Shown: positions 27,501 through 34,523 of the stretch, in pieces
Numbering within the stretch: the first letter of the stretch is position 1
Layout: every line of letters starts with the position of its first letter
NCBI GenBank assembly: GCA_021647585.1
Contig: JAKIUK010000025.1
Coordinates: 1-51,508 of the forward strand
DNA length: 51,508 nucleotides
Direction of reading: 5' to 3'
Source: Methylococcaceae bacterium
GTDB lineage: Bacteria; Pseudomonadota; Gammaproteobacteria; Methylococcales; Methylomonadaceae
The notes under the pieces: generated by a model
What the model was told of the DNA's origin: nothing
Databases searched by the model: none
Seen by the model: only the letters and a program-made list of their open reading frames with translations
Position numbers and translations under genes: made by a program

Positions 27501-27979
27501 GCATAGAAAGACAAGCCATTAGGCTCTTCATTACTTCGATCACCACGGATAAAATCAACTATTGCTGAACTACCAATAGCACTTTGTTGTGTTCCAGATA
27601 AATTTGTCCAGCGAAAAGCAACTTTAGTACTGCCATTCATGGTCACAATTTTTCGTCCGCTGTCATAATTAAGTCCATCCAATACTGTTGCAGCGGTAAC
27701 CAGTGTTGGATCTACAGCATCCCAGGGACCCGTAGTTTGAACCAGTGCCTGATTATCAATATTATATGCTCGGGTATCACCACTCCAGGTATCTGGATTG
27801 TAATCAACCTGATAAAACACTTCATTGCCATTACTTAAATCAAGTGACGTTGTTTCAGGACGAGCCAACCAACCCGTAGGTTGTGAATCTGGGGTAAAAA
27901 TGGGTGCTGCAAATATGTAATTATTAAACAAAAACAGTGGAATAAATAACAGCAGTTTATAAATTTTATGGATTTTCAT
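24536..27979 (-). CDS. pilY1: Type IV pilus tip/assembly protein PilY1 (no vWA domain)
   Basis: A 1147-residue secreted or pilus-tip protein with a signal peptide (about 1-24, ending FAAP). The central part is the PilY1 beta-propeller: GVxNDGMLHVFNA-like IYAGTNDGMLHVFNATNG, GLGAGGKGLYALDIT, and the calcium site DVNNDGKVDYAYAGDIDG (about 365-382) followed by NLWKFDL. A second Asp-rich loop, DLNLDGNFDVNDL, lies near residue 553. The C-terminal half has Cys-containing repeats and a Thr/Ser-rich end. There is no recognisable N-terminal von Willebrand A domain, unlike the Pseudomonas protein. ATG 27979 with GAGGTG upstream is preferred over GTG 27988. It is last in the minor-pilin operon. Confidence 0.93.
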   Translation of the reverse strand: MKIHKIYKLLLFIPLFLFNNYIFAAPIFTPDSQPTGWLARPETTSLDLSNGNEVFYQVDYNPDTWSGDTRAYNIDNQALVQTTGPWDAVDPTLVTAATVLDGLNYDSGRKIVTMNGSTKVAFRWTNLSGTQQSAIGSSAIVDFIRGDRSNEEPNGLSFYAREHVMGDAKHSSPFYIKHIGGEKRIYAGTNDGMLHVFNATNGSEVFAYIPSMLIPNLNRLVNKPFVHTHFVDGPVNIANVDFSGTVKTILVGGLGAGGKGLYALDITNPSPTSEDDAASKIKWEITETTTGFANLGYTYGTPKIARLNNGTAVAIIGNGYVNSGNGHAILYIININTGALINAIDTNSGNAGSPNGLSTPSLVDVNNDGKVDYAYAGDIDGNLWKFDLVNNTSSLVFTTSPAQAITVAPAFFGHPSGGIIVAFATGRILTTGDETDTSVHYAYGIWDGAPGLPVDNSKLLTQTLSAATFSGKAVRTITANVPDWTVGNNEGWKVALPSGERAIGEAPFYNNLRYYFLTTNPTVTNTLPPDGANWLNEFNFFTGGSPSKTIFDLNLDGNFDVNDLAEGCIVDTTNHITCIPVSKFLGSGVFSQPILVKALGFTTTLFAFHPDLPTTPSGNVINPPDPGVSGGHFDFDIYYYGAASAQTISTATADSETKTVCAVTSNVQAEYDQLSNTFCNSGNGFSSGYVYLTEYSTGSSCGGSVPTATRTICEKISKVQEKLNRIYKKCEDISGNFDYLTDFSTGNKCDKDESNPDKQKFDQALTCSSASGQQFNQSITCNTVTTSTVVIGDYGVKNEGQKHVHEYDDKYDVTGVNMLNASEPAFNLPNAITDTTTQFKILVMNQYLNPAAKLSVGGADYENVKTYGNLANETNASTLISSLSTYTRADINTLIYNLPLDAFKSKDWWGDGGIIRAGLIPTKTGCVNKLNTDGSMINDTAGRKGLIGPNGERFNGALAIQIIKSTTPASALELNHNGNDGLAVNERVKYGWRVKQADFTNYVLAEYTSFWHHPNGFCYGEANWIADAPEDFVSNASALTPAAGSADPTDGIFSGGLAIISTVNTSVGSTSTTVVTYSDNSTYTKTEVTNIDGTITVTQIYRNGTSDVTTLNDGSGGSSASYVDPSRGSPQEESVAGQVGRISWHEM

Positions 27980-27997
27980 TTCATACACCTCAAAAAA

Positions 27998-28462
27998 CTA
28001 AATGCTTATATCAGGGACCTGAGCAATATAAATCGTTTGTAGTCGAACAACTGTAGCAGTATCGGCACCATTAGCCGTTGCTATCACTTGAAAAGTCGCA
28101 TGTTTGGCTGGATTGGTTGCATAATAGTCAACCGCTAATAAAGTAATGGTATACGTAGGTTGTGCACTTAATCCAGCAATCGCACTTGCAACAGGAATAT
28201 TAACAACTCCTTGCGCTACATTAATCTGAGTTGCGTTAGAATTAGCAAGACCATTTTCAATATAATTTTCAGCATGACGTAAAGCCGCTTCTGCTGCCTG
28301 AAAAGCGAGATTGCGATTACGCTTATTGCCCGCCATTTTCTCTTCAAGCCCGGTTGACTGCATGCCACTGACACCAATCAAGGTAAGTAACAACAGCATA
28401 ATCAGGCTAACAACAAGTACCACACCAGCTTGTTTTTTTGAAGGTCTTAAGTGAATATTCAT
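27998..28462 (-). CDS. pilX: Minor pilin PilX
   Basis: A 154-residue minor pilin with the PilX_N pattern: a short basic leader, then AGVVLVVSLIMLLLLTLIGV and the segment EEKMAGNKRNRNLAFQAAEA. The usual Glu5 of pilins is replaced in the hydrophobic helix, as is common in PilX. PilX primes pilus assembly together with PilV, PilW and PilY1. It lies 12 bp after pilW and 18 bp before pilY1. Confidence 0.93.
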   Translation of the reverse strand: MNIHLRPSKKQAGVVLVVSLIMLLLLTLIGVSGMQSTGLEEKMAGNKRNRNLAFQAAEAALRHAENYIENGLANSNATQINVAQGVVNIPVASAIAGLSAQPTYTITLLAVDYYATNPAKHATFQVIATANGADTATVVRLQTIYIAQVPDISI

Positions 28463-28474
28463 ATTAACACCTCA

Positions 28475-29119
28475 TTACGGTAGTAAATTACGCACAGCAA
28501 TCGTTGATGTAAATGTCCTTCTTAACCTACCATCACCTGTCCGGGTTAAATTTGCATCAAGTGTGCGCGCAGTCAGAATAATACGAATGCTGCTTACCTG
28601 AGCCATCGTTAAGCCTACCGTACCTGCAGGAACATAATAGTTAGGGGTATTATCACCTGTGCTATCTTCGCCATATAAAATCTGCATATCTTCTATGCCT
28701 TCGATCAATGCCTGATTATCACCATTATTATTTCTAAATAATGATGGTTGCCCCCCTGTTCCATTAGCTATGCTATAGATAATAGGTACTACTGCACCTG
28801 GACAAGCAAGCGCTTCTTGAACAGTTATCGAGTCTGCACCATTCAGGCCATCATTATTTGTACCACCAATCGGTACAGCAACTGGAGCAGCGGGCCAGCA
28901 TCTAAACCCAGCCTGACGTATATCACGCGTCATAAAGTCCATGGCAAAGCGTCCATTTTCCTGTAACCTAGACTGATTTTCCAGCATCCGATAACTTCGT
29001 GTAGTACTCAGATAAATCTGTATCACACCTGCCAACAAGAATGTGCCTATTATTAAAGCTATCATGATCTCTATCAGAGTCAATCCTTGCTGTTTACTAT
29101 TGATGCAATAATTTTTCAT
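28475..29119 (-). CDS. pilW: Minor pilin PilW
   Basis: A 214-residue minor pilin. The prepilin cleavage site QQG|LTLIEIMIALIIG is followed by the N-terminal helix. LQENGRFAMDFMTRDIRQAG is the PilW signature. The C-terminal end is LRRTFTSTIAVRN, typical of the family. The start overlaps the pilV stop by 4 bases (ATGA). Confidence 0.93.
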   Translation of the reverse strand: MKNYCINSKQQGLTLIEIMIALIIGTFLLAGVIQIYLSTTRSYRMLENQSRLQENGRFAMDFMTRDIRQAGFRCWPAAPVAVPIGGTNNDGLNGADSITVQEALACPGAVVPIIYSIANGTGGQPSLFRNNNGDNQALIEGIEDMQILYGEDSTGDNTPNYYVPAGTVGLTMAQVSSIRIILTARTLDANLTRTGDGRLRRTFTSTIAVRNLLP

Positions 29120-29667
29120 AACTGAATTCTCACTTGAAAATTCGGGTCATCATCTAGCCCTGCACATGCCACATTAGCATCGCCAGGATTAACACAGCCA
29201 TCACGATTATCATCCCAATTGATTGTAATAGTAAAAATTCCAGTTGCTGGAACCACAGTAATACTTCCTGTCCCTGATGGAAGAGTTGCTGGAATAGCAG
29301 GCATTGCAGGAGGTCCAACTTCCGCAGAGCATCCAGCTATTGCACAATTCCACTCAAATAAATCATTTTCGGCTAAATCAGCAGTAGTACAAGTGGTCGT
29401 AACTTGCTTGCAATCATTTTGTACATTTGCAGCAGTGGGAAGTTTTGTAATGTATACACTAGCTCCAAAGTTCCTGGCATTTGCAACATTTGCACGCATT
29501 CTATCAGCCATATCATACGCCAACTGTGTTGCCTGACTTCGATTATAAGCACTAAGGTTGTTACGTAACCCTGTAGCCTGTAGCCCAGCTAGACCCAATA
29601 GTCCAACAGCTAAAACCAGCATAGCAATCAGTACTTCAATTAAGGTGAACCCTGTTTCATATTTCAT
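29116..29667 (-). CDS. pilV: Minor pilin PilV
   Basis: A 183-residue minor pilin. The cleavage site is ETG|FTLIEVLIAMLVLAVGLLG, followed by LQATGLRNNLSAYNRSQATQ and the MADRMRAN motif that defines PilV. The C-terminal domain has paired cysteines. It lies 35 bp downstream of the frameshifted fimT. Confidence 0.94.
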   Translation of the reverse strand: MKYETGFTLIEVLIAMLVLAVGLLGLAGLQATGLRNNLSAYNRSQATQLAYDMADRMRANVANARNFGASVYITKLPTAANVQNDCKQVTTTCTTADLAENDLFEWNCAIAGCSAEVGPPAMPAIPATLPSGTGSITVVPATGIFTITINWDDNRDGCVNPGDANVACAGLDDDPNFQVRIQL

Positions 29668-29702
29668 TCAGACATCATGGACTCAAGAGTTGAAAGTTAG
29701 TT

Positions 29703-30252
29703 TTATGGGCATGACGCTACATCCTCTGTTGAAACACGCGTTCTCTCAACAATATTAATCGCAATTCCCCGAGAATTTACCATGTCACCAGCAGTTACAC
29801 ATATCCAAAATAAATCATTATTTGTCCCAGATGAACTAACAATCAATCCGAATGGTAAGAAAGAAACCCGATCTCCATAATATATTCCAGTTCTTAATGT
29901 AAAACCAAGTTAAAGCGGGATAAGTTTTTAACAGGGTATCAACGCCAGCGTTATATTCGCTATTATCGTTAACATTAATAAAATCATTCCAGCCATTATC
30001 CCAACTTTGGCTAAACCCCAAGTTTCTTTCATCGAAAACAGTATTATTTCGTTTAACAGCTTCGCTTCTCGCGTAATTCAAAGAATTCAGGAACATATTA
30101 ATATTAATCATATTAGTCTTAAAACGACTGTTTTTTATTATTTGAGTAATACTGAGAATACCAATCGTTGCAAGAATTCTGGCAATAACAATAGTTACTA
30201 AAAGTTCTATCAGTGTAAAACCTTTGCATTCAGTTTTTTTGTCAGTGGGCAT
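29703..30252 (-). pseudogene. fimT: FimT/GspH-type minor pilin, frameshifted
   Basis: The N-terminal part (from ATG 30252) has the prepilin peptidase site CKG|FTLIELLVTIVIARILAT and the FimT pattern NYARSEAVKRN and WDNGWNDFIN. After PALT, near 29905-29915, the frame changes. The original frame ends early at 29836. The next frame continues GFTLRTGIYYGDRVSFLPFG and ends at 29703 with the usual Cys-containing GspH C-terminus. One extra T (ACTTGGT instead of ACTGGT) explains this. It may be a true mutation, a sequencing error or, less likely, programmed slippage. If real, the pilin lacks its last beta strands. Confidence 0.85.
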
Positions 30253-30596
30253 AAAGTAATAGCTTATTTAACTCAATTGTGACTAAAGCATAGTTCAAAA
30301 AATAATTTATGTCTGTGAACTTTAGCTCAAAACTGAGATCAGAAAGACACAATACAAAAGCATCTCAGCTTGACCCTAGCCGTTTGAAATAGTGTAGGAG
30401 TTAGAATAGAGCAAGATATACATTCCCACTTAGAATGTGGAAATGAAAAATATAAAAAAGCTGGGGGCTTTGATTTGTGGAGTAGTGTAATTTTAAATAG
30501 CCTCCTATTTCTTTTAACCTAAATAAATCCGTTGGCTCTTGGTTTCTAGCACAAGCTCTTGATTCCGCTCCTAACTAGTTTTTTTAGATTTAAAGT
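30253..30596. other. Gene-free upstream region of the pilin operon
   Basis: AT-rich spacer with no credible open frame. The promoter of the minor-pilin operon should lie here, but no convincing -35/-10 pair was identified. Confidence 0.4.
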
Positions 30597-30847
30597 TTAC
30601 CCTCTACTCGCATCGGAAAAAACAATTGCTTGGTTTCTTATTTTGTACTTCTCTGCAAAATAAGATAAAGGTTTGGGTTTCGCTCTTCGTTGTGATGAAG
30701 GTATTTCACTAGCTCTTTATCCAATTTTATCTGACTTTACATCGTCTCTACAAACTTTTCGCCACCCAAAAATATTTGATTTTTTAATTGATCCCAAGGT
30801 GTTGGCTGGCCTTTGCCTTCACTCACAAACTGTTTATATTTTTCAAT
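30597..30847 (-). pseudogene. Remnant of REP-associated tyrosine transposase
   Basis: Minus-strand fragments read EGKGQPTPWDQLKNQIFLGG plus EKFVETM in one frame and then, after a frameshift and stop, SEIPSSQRRAKPKPLSYFAE in another. Both blocks in this order match the C-terminal half of REP-associated (TnpA_REP / RAYT, Y1) transposases. The catalytic HUH/Tyr part is absent. This is a dead gene fragment, consistent with the many small palindromic repeats in the window. Confidence 0.75.
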
Positions 30848-30887
30848 GGCTATTAACTTTCTTTGGCATTTAAGACTGATTAGTCTG

Positions 30888-32702
30888 TTACTTTTTTACA
30901 GACGCAATTAAATTATTAATCTTTACTATTAAATTAGTATATTCAGCCGAATCTGACCGCGTATAATTCAGATTTTTAAAAAGACCTGTTAATCTAACAA
31001 AAAACGCCCTCGCCTGCTCCTGGTCTGAAAATTCATACTCGGTATTTACCAGTCTGAAAATCAGTTGAAAGTTTTCTTTCTGTCTGACTAACGGCACAGA
31101 TACATCCACTTCATCAAACGCATCTTGTTGCAAATAGACCATATCCAAAAATAATGCTTCCTGATAGATGACGTAATCATCTAACGATATGCCCTCTTCC
31201 CCTGCAACCTGAATCATTTGATAAATATTTTCACCATGCTTTAACAACTCAAGCATGGCTTTCACGTTAGCAGTCCAATTTACATCCAGTTCTTTCTCAT
31301 ACCAGCTGCTTAATTGTTCAGTGTATCGAGACCATGAAAGTAATGGGTCTACAGCAGGATAAAAACGCTTATACGCTCTGTCCGCACTTAATCCCATAAA
31401 GGTTTTAACAGTGCCTAATGTAGACTGGGTTACTGGCTCCTCAAAGTTGCCACCCGCTGGTGAAACTGTGCCAATCATGGTAAGACTACCGACAGAACCA
31501 TCACTGGTCAAAATGACACCAGCACGCTCATAAATACTTTTAATTGCAGAATCCAGATAAGCAGGAAAGGCTTCTTCACCGGGTATTTCTTCTAATCGGC
31601 CAGAAGTTTCACGCATGGCTTGGGCCCATCGGGATGTAGAGTCGGCTAACAATAAAACGTTTAACCCCATTTGCCTATAAAATTCAGCCAGTGTAATTCC
31701 GGTATATATAGAGGCTTCGCGAGCTGCAACAGGCATAGATGAAGTATTACAGATAATAATGGTTCTATCCATTAAAGACCCCCCTGTTTTCGGGTCTTTC
31801 ATTTGTGGTAACTCAGTTATTGTTTCCACCACTTCACCTGCTCGTTCACCACAGGCAACGATGAGGACTATATCGACATCGGAATTTCTGGAAATCAAAT
31901 TCTGTAAAACTGTTTTGCCAGCACCAAAAGGACCCGGTATACAGCCTGTTCCTCCTTTTGCAATAGGAAAAAAAGTATCTATTAAACGTAAATGTGTGAT
32001 TAAAGGCTGAGAAGGATACAGTCTTTGAACGATATTATTTTTCAGTAATTGACCGGGAATCTGTTTACGAACAGGCCAGCGTTGTCGTAAGGTAATGGCT
32101 TTTTCCTTTCCATTTTTCAGTATGATCTCCGCAACTGGCTCTAAAACAGTGACATTCCCCTCTTGAATCCAGCTAATTTCAACTTCGCCTTCAATATCAA
32201 AAGGCACCATAATTTTATGTGTAAAACCTCTTTCTATTACAATTCCAATGACGGAACTGGCTTTTACTTTAGTTCCCGCTTGTACACTAGGGGTAAAAGC
32301 CCATTTTGCATTGATATCTAAAGCGGGTAAATCCACGCCTCTGGGCAGGAAAAAGCCATAATTCGAAGCTAAAACATCTAAAGGGTTTTGTAAACCATCG
32401 TATACCTGACCAAGTAAACCAGGACCTAATTCAACAGAAAGCATTTCCCCAGATTGCTCAACAGGGTCGCCTACCCCAACCCCCAAAGTACTTTCATAAA
32501 CTTGTGCATCTGCTGTATTGCCATGAATACGTAAAATCTCTGCTTTTAAACGTTCATTATGTTGTGATGTATTGCGTGTAGGTATAATATACACGACTTC
32601 ATTTTTAGTTAATGGAGTGCTTGAGCCCTCAATCGTTTGAATAGAAACGATATCATCCTGAACAGCGATGACCCGTGCAGTAGCCTGATTTTCAACATTC
32701 AT
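30888..32702 (-). CDS. atpA: V/A-type ATPase catalytic subunit A
   Basis: The nucleotide-hydrolysing subunit of a rotary V/A-type ATPase, 604 residues. The P-loop is PGPFGAGKTVLQ, followed by CGERAGEVVETITELPQMKD, SMPVAAREASIYTGITLAEF and DSTSRWAQAMRE, all standard for subunit A. The non-homologous region of A subunits is present between about 120 and 190. It is the last gene of the operon. The start overlaps the DUF2764 gene by 4 bases. Only a weak hairpin follows. Confidence 0.96.
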   Translation of the reverse strand: MNVENQATARVIAVQDDIVSIQTIEGSSTPLTKNEVVYIIPTRNTSQHNERLKAEILRIHGNTADAQVYESTLGVGVGDPVEQSGEMLSVELGPGLLGQVYDGLQNPLDVLASNYGFFLPRGVDLPALDINAKWAFTPSVQAGTKVKASSVIGIVIERGFTHKIMVPFDIEGEVEISWIQEGNVTVLEPVAEIILKNGKEKAITLRQRWPVRKQIPGQLLKNNIVQRLYPSQPLITHLRLIDTFFPIAKGGTGCIPGPFGAGKTVLQNLISRNSDVDIVLIVACGERAGEVVETITELPQMKDPKTGGSLMDRTIIICNTSSMPVAAREASIYTGITLAEFYRQMGLNVLLLADSTSRWAQAMRETSGRLEEIPGEEAFPAYLDSAIKSIYERAGVILTSDGSVGSLTMIGTVSPAGGNFEEPVTQSTLGTVKTFMGLSADRAYKRFYPAVDPLLSWSRYTEQLSSWYEKELDVNWTANVKAMLELLKHGENIYQMIQVAGEEGISLDDYVIYQEALFLDMVYLQQDAFDEVDVSVPLVRQKENFQLIFRLVNTEYEFSDQEQARAFFVRLTGLFKNLNYTRSDSAEYTNLIVKINNLIASVKK

Positions 32703-33379
32703 AGCTCTATATTTTGTAAGCCAAGATCAACCAAATCATTGAAACGTTTAACTGCTAATTCTTTATTATTACGATTCCATCGAGAAATAATATCCCAACG
32801 CAGTACATAAATAATAACGGCTTCAAAATTAAAATAATGTCCAAAATTTTGTCGATGGTAATGTTCCCACACTACACTGAATAGAAACTTTTCCAGTTCA
32901 AAACTTTGATTAGTTATTAATAATTCATTTGCTTCAACCACCCAGGGTAATTGCTTGCTTAACCCCAGGTCTGGTTCATCCCAATACTTAGTAATAATGA
33001 AATACCAATAATCAAAACCAAAAATATTTTTAGCCGGGGGAGTCTTCTGGCCTTGATGCCTCATCCTTAAAGTTGCCAGAATAATGCGTAATTCTAACCG
33101 CCAGATGATAATGTTTTTTATGAATTCATTATCAATTGTAGCAATGGATTCTATTGTTTGCTGTACAAATGCCTGATCAAGATCATTTTTCAGATGTGAC
33201 CAGTGCAATAAGCTTTCTATTTTAAATAAATCAGCAGCGTCTTGATCATCTAATAATGTCAGTCGATTATTAAGTTGTATTCTGGAAAGAGAGACTTGAT
33301 TGTCATCAAACAACATTTTTTTATGTGGCGGTAAACTCGCCATTAACATGGTGTATTTGCAACTAGTGGGATATGTCAT
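32699..33379 (-). CDS. DUF2764 protein, V-ATPase subunit C-like
   Basis: A 226-residue helical protein starting near KYTMLMASLPPHKKM, the hallmark of DUF2764. This family sits between subunits E and A in chlamydial-type V-ATPase operons and is thought to replace subunit C (central-stalk socket). That role is inferred from position and size. It lies 5 bp after subunit E and overlaps subunit A by 4 bases. Confidence 0.8.
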   Translation of the reverse strand: MTYPTSCKYTMLMASLPPHKKMLFDDNQVSLSRIQLNNRLTLLDDQDAADLFKIESLLHWSHLKNDLDQAFVQQTIESIATIDNEFIKNIIIWRLELRIILATLRMRHQGQKTPPAKNIFGFDYWYFIITKYWDEPDLGLSKQLPWVVEANELLITNQSFELEKFLFSVVWEHYHRQNFGHYFNFEAVIIYVLRWDIISRWNRNNKELAVKRFNDLVDLGLQNIEL

Positions 33380-33384
33380 ATCAA

Positions 33385-34071
33385 TTACTTAACTATCCCT
33401 TGTAATAAAGCTCTGAAACGAGGTTGAATATGTTCTAACAATAAAGCGGCAACTGTTTCATCAGTAAAATCAATCACCATTGCGTCATCTACCAGACGTA
33501 CACTCAAGCCAGCTTTAATATCATTTGAAACCTCAAAACTCACACCGGCTCTTAAAAGGTTTGCTGCAATAGATGCTGTGTAATGCGTTAAATTGCCTTG
33601 TTTAAGCTCTTCCGGATTGTTACGGAGTTCTTCTACTCCGATAACCCCTTCCGGTAAACTTATAACAATATTTTTGCTTTCATCTATTCCAGACTTTTCC
33701 CGTACTGCCCCTGCAAGTGCTAAGATCAATTGTTCAGTAAATGATTTATCCACCATCTGCTCACCTACAACCCGCATCACTTCTTTACTAAAACTACCCA
33801 ATAAGGTATCACGCAGTTTTAAAAAGGCATCTCTGGCCGCCAATTGAAGTGCATCTTGCCCGGCAGCTCGCAAATCATCAGCTTCTTTACGGGCCTGTTC
33901 AATTAATATTTTAGCTTCAAGTTCAGCTTCTTCGATGATCCATTCGGCACGTTTTTGTGCGTTGTTGACAATATCTTCGGCTTTCTCCTGACCGGCAACA
34001 ACACCTTCATTCCTGAGCTTTTCAATTAGCGCTTCTACCCCAGAAGAAGCAATAGGTTGTTCATCTGTCAT
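33385..34071 (-). CDS. atpE: V/A-type ATPase subunit E (peripheral stalk)
   Basis: A 228-residue peripheral stalk subunit. The N-terminal half is a long charged helix (AQKRAEWIIEEAELEAKILI, then EQARKEADDLRAAGQ). The C-terminal domain has the FEVSNDIKAGLSVRLVDDAM type block of V-ATPase E subunits. It starts 2 bp after the subunit K stop. Confidence 0.9.
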   Translation of the reverse strand: MTDEQPIASSGVEALIEKLRNEGVVAGQEKAEDIVNNAQKRAEWIIEEAELEAKILIEQARKEADDLRAAGQDALQLAARDAFLKLRDTLLGSFSKEVMRVVGEQMVDKSFTEQLILALAGAVREKSGIDESKNIVISLPEGVIGVEELRNNPEELKQGNLTHYTASIAANLLRAGVSFEVSNDIKAGLSVRLVDDAMVIDFTDETVAALLLEHIQPRFRALLQGIVK

Positions 34072-34073
34072 AG

Positions 34074-34523
34074 TTAAACCTGTGCAATTCCAGCACTAAT
34101 AACTAATGCAAATATAAAGGCAAATACAGCAAATCCTTCAACAATTGCAGCAGGAGCAACCGATAATCCAAAAATTTCAGGTTTGGCTTTTGATGCATGT
34201 ATTGCAGATGCACAACATTGCCCTTGATAGATGGCACTAAACATGAGTGCTAATCCACACAGTACACCCACTGCGAATATACCGGGTGAATTTTCAACAG
34301 TAATGGGTCTGTTAAGTGTAAACATGACAACAATACCGTAGATTACCTGCGATGAAGGCATAGCAGATACACCAACATAGCGTCCATAACCAGATTCAGT
34401 ATCCAGCATGGCACCAATTGCTGCCTGCCCTGCTACAGCACAGCCTATAATACTGCCAATAGCGCCCAATGCCATGGGAGCATAGAGACCAATCCAACCT
34501 AATATCAGCATAAAATTAGACAT
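34074..34523 (-). CDS. atpK: V/A-type ATPase rotor (proteolipid) subunit K
   Basis: A 149-residue membrane protein with two helical hairpins (four segments), the duplicated V-type rotor subunit. It has one ion-binding carboxylate, Glu129 (AAIVEGFAVFAF); the equivalent place in the first hairpin is SSQVIYG. Residues Ser58, Gln59, Gln100 (SAIYQGQCCASAIH) and Glu129 line up with Thr64, Gln65, Gln110 and Glu139, which bind Na+ in the Enterococcus hirae K ring. Na+ coupling is therefore likely but not proven. The start overlaps subunit I by one base (TAATG). Confidence 0.94.
   Translation of the reverse strand: MSNFMLILGWIGLYAPMALGAIGSIIGCAVAGQAAIGAMLDTESGYGRYVGVSAMPSSQVIYGIVVMFTLNRPITVENSPGIFAVGVLCGLALMFSAIYQGQCCASAIHASKAKPEIFGLSVAPAAIVEGFAVFAFIFALVISAGIAQV

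Noticed and set aside
30673..30873. Plus-strand 66-codon frame
   Set aside because: It is antisense to the decayed REP-associated transposase, whose blocks are recognisable on the minus strand.
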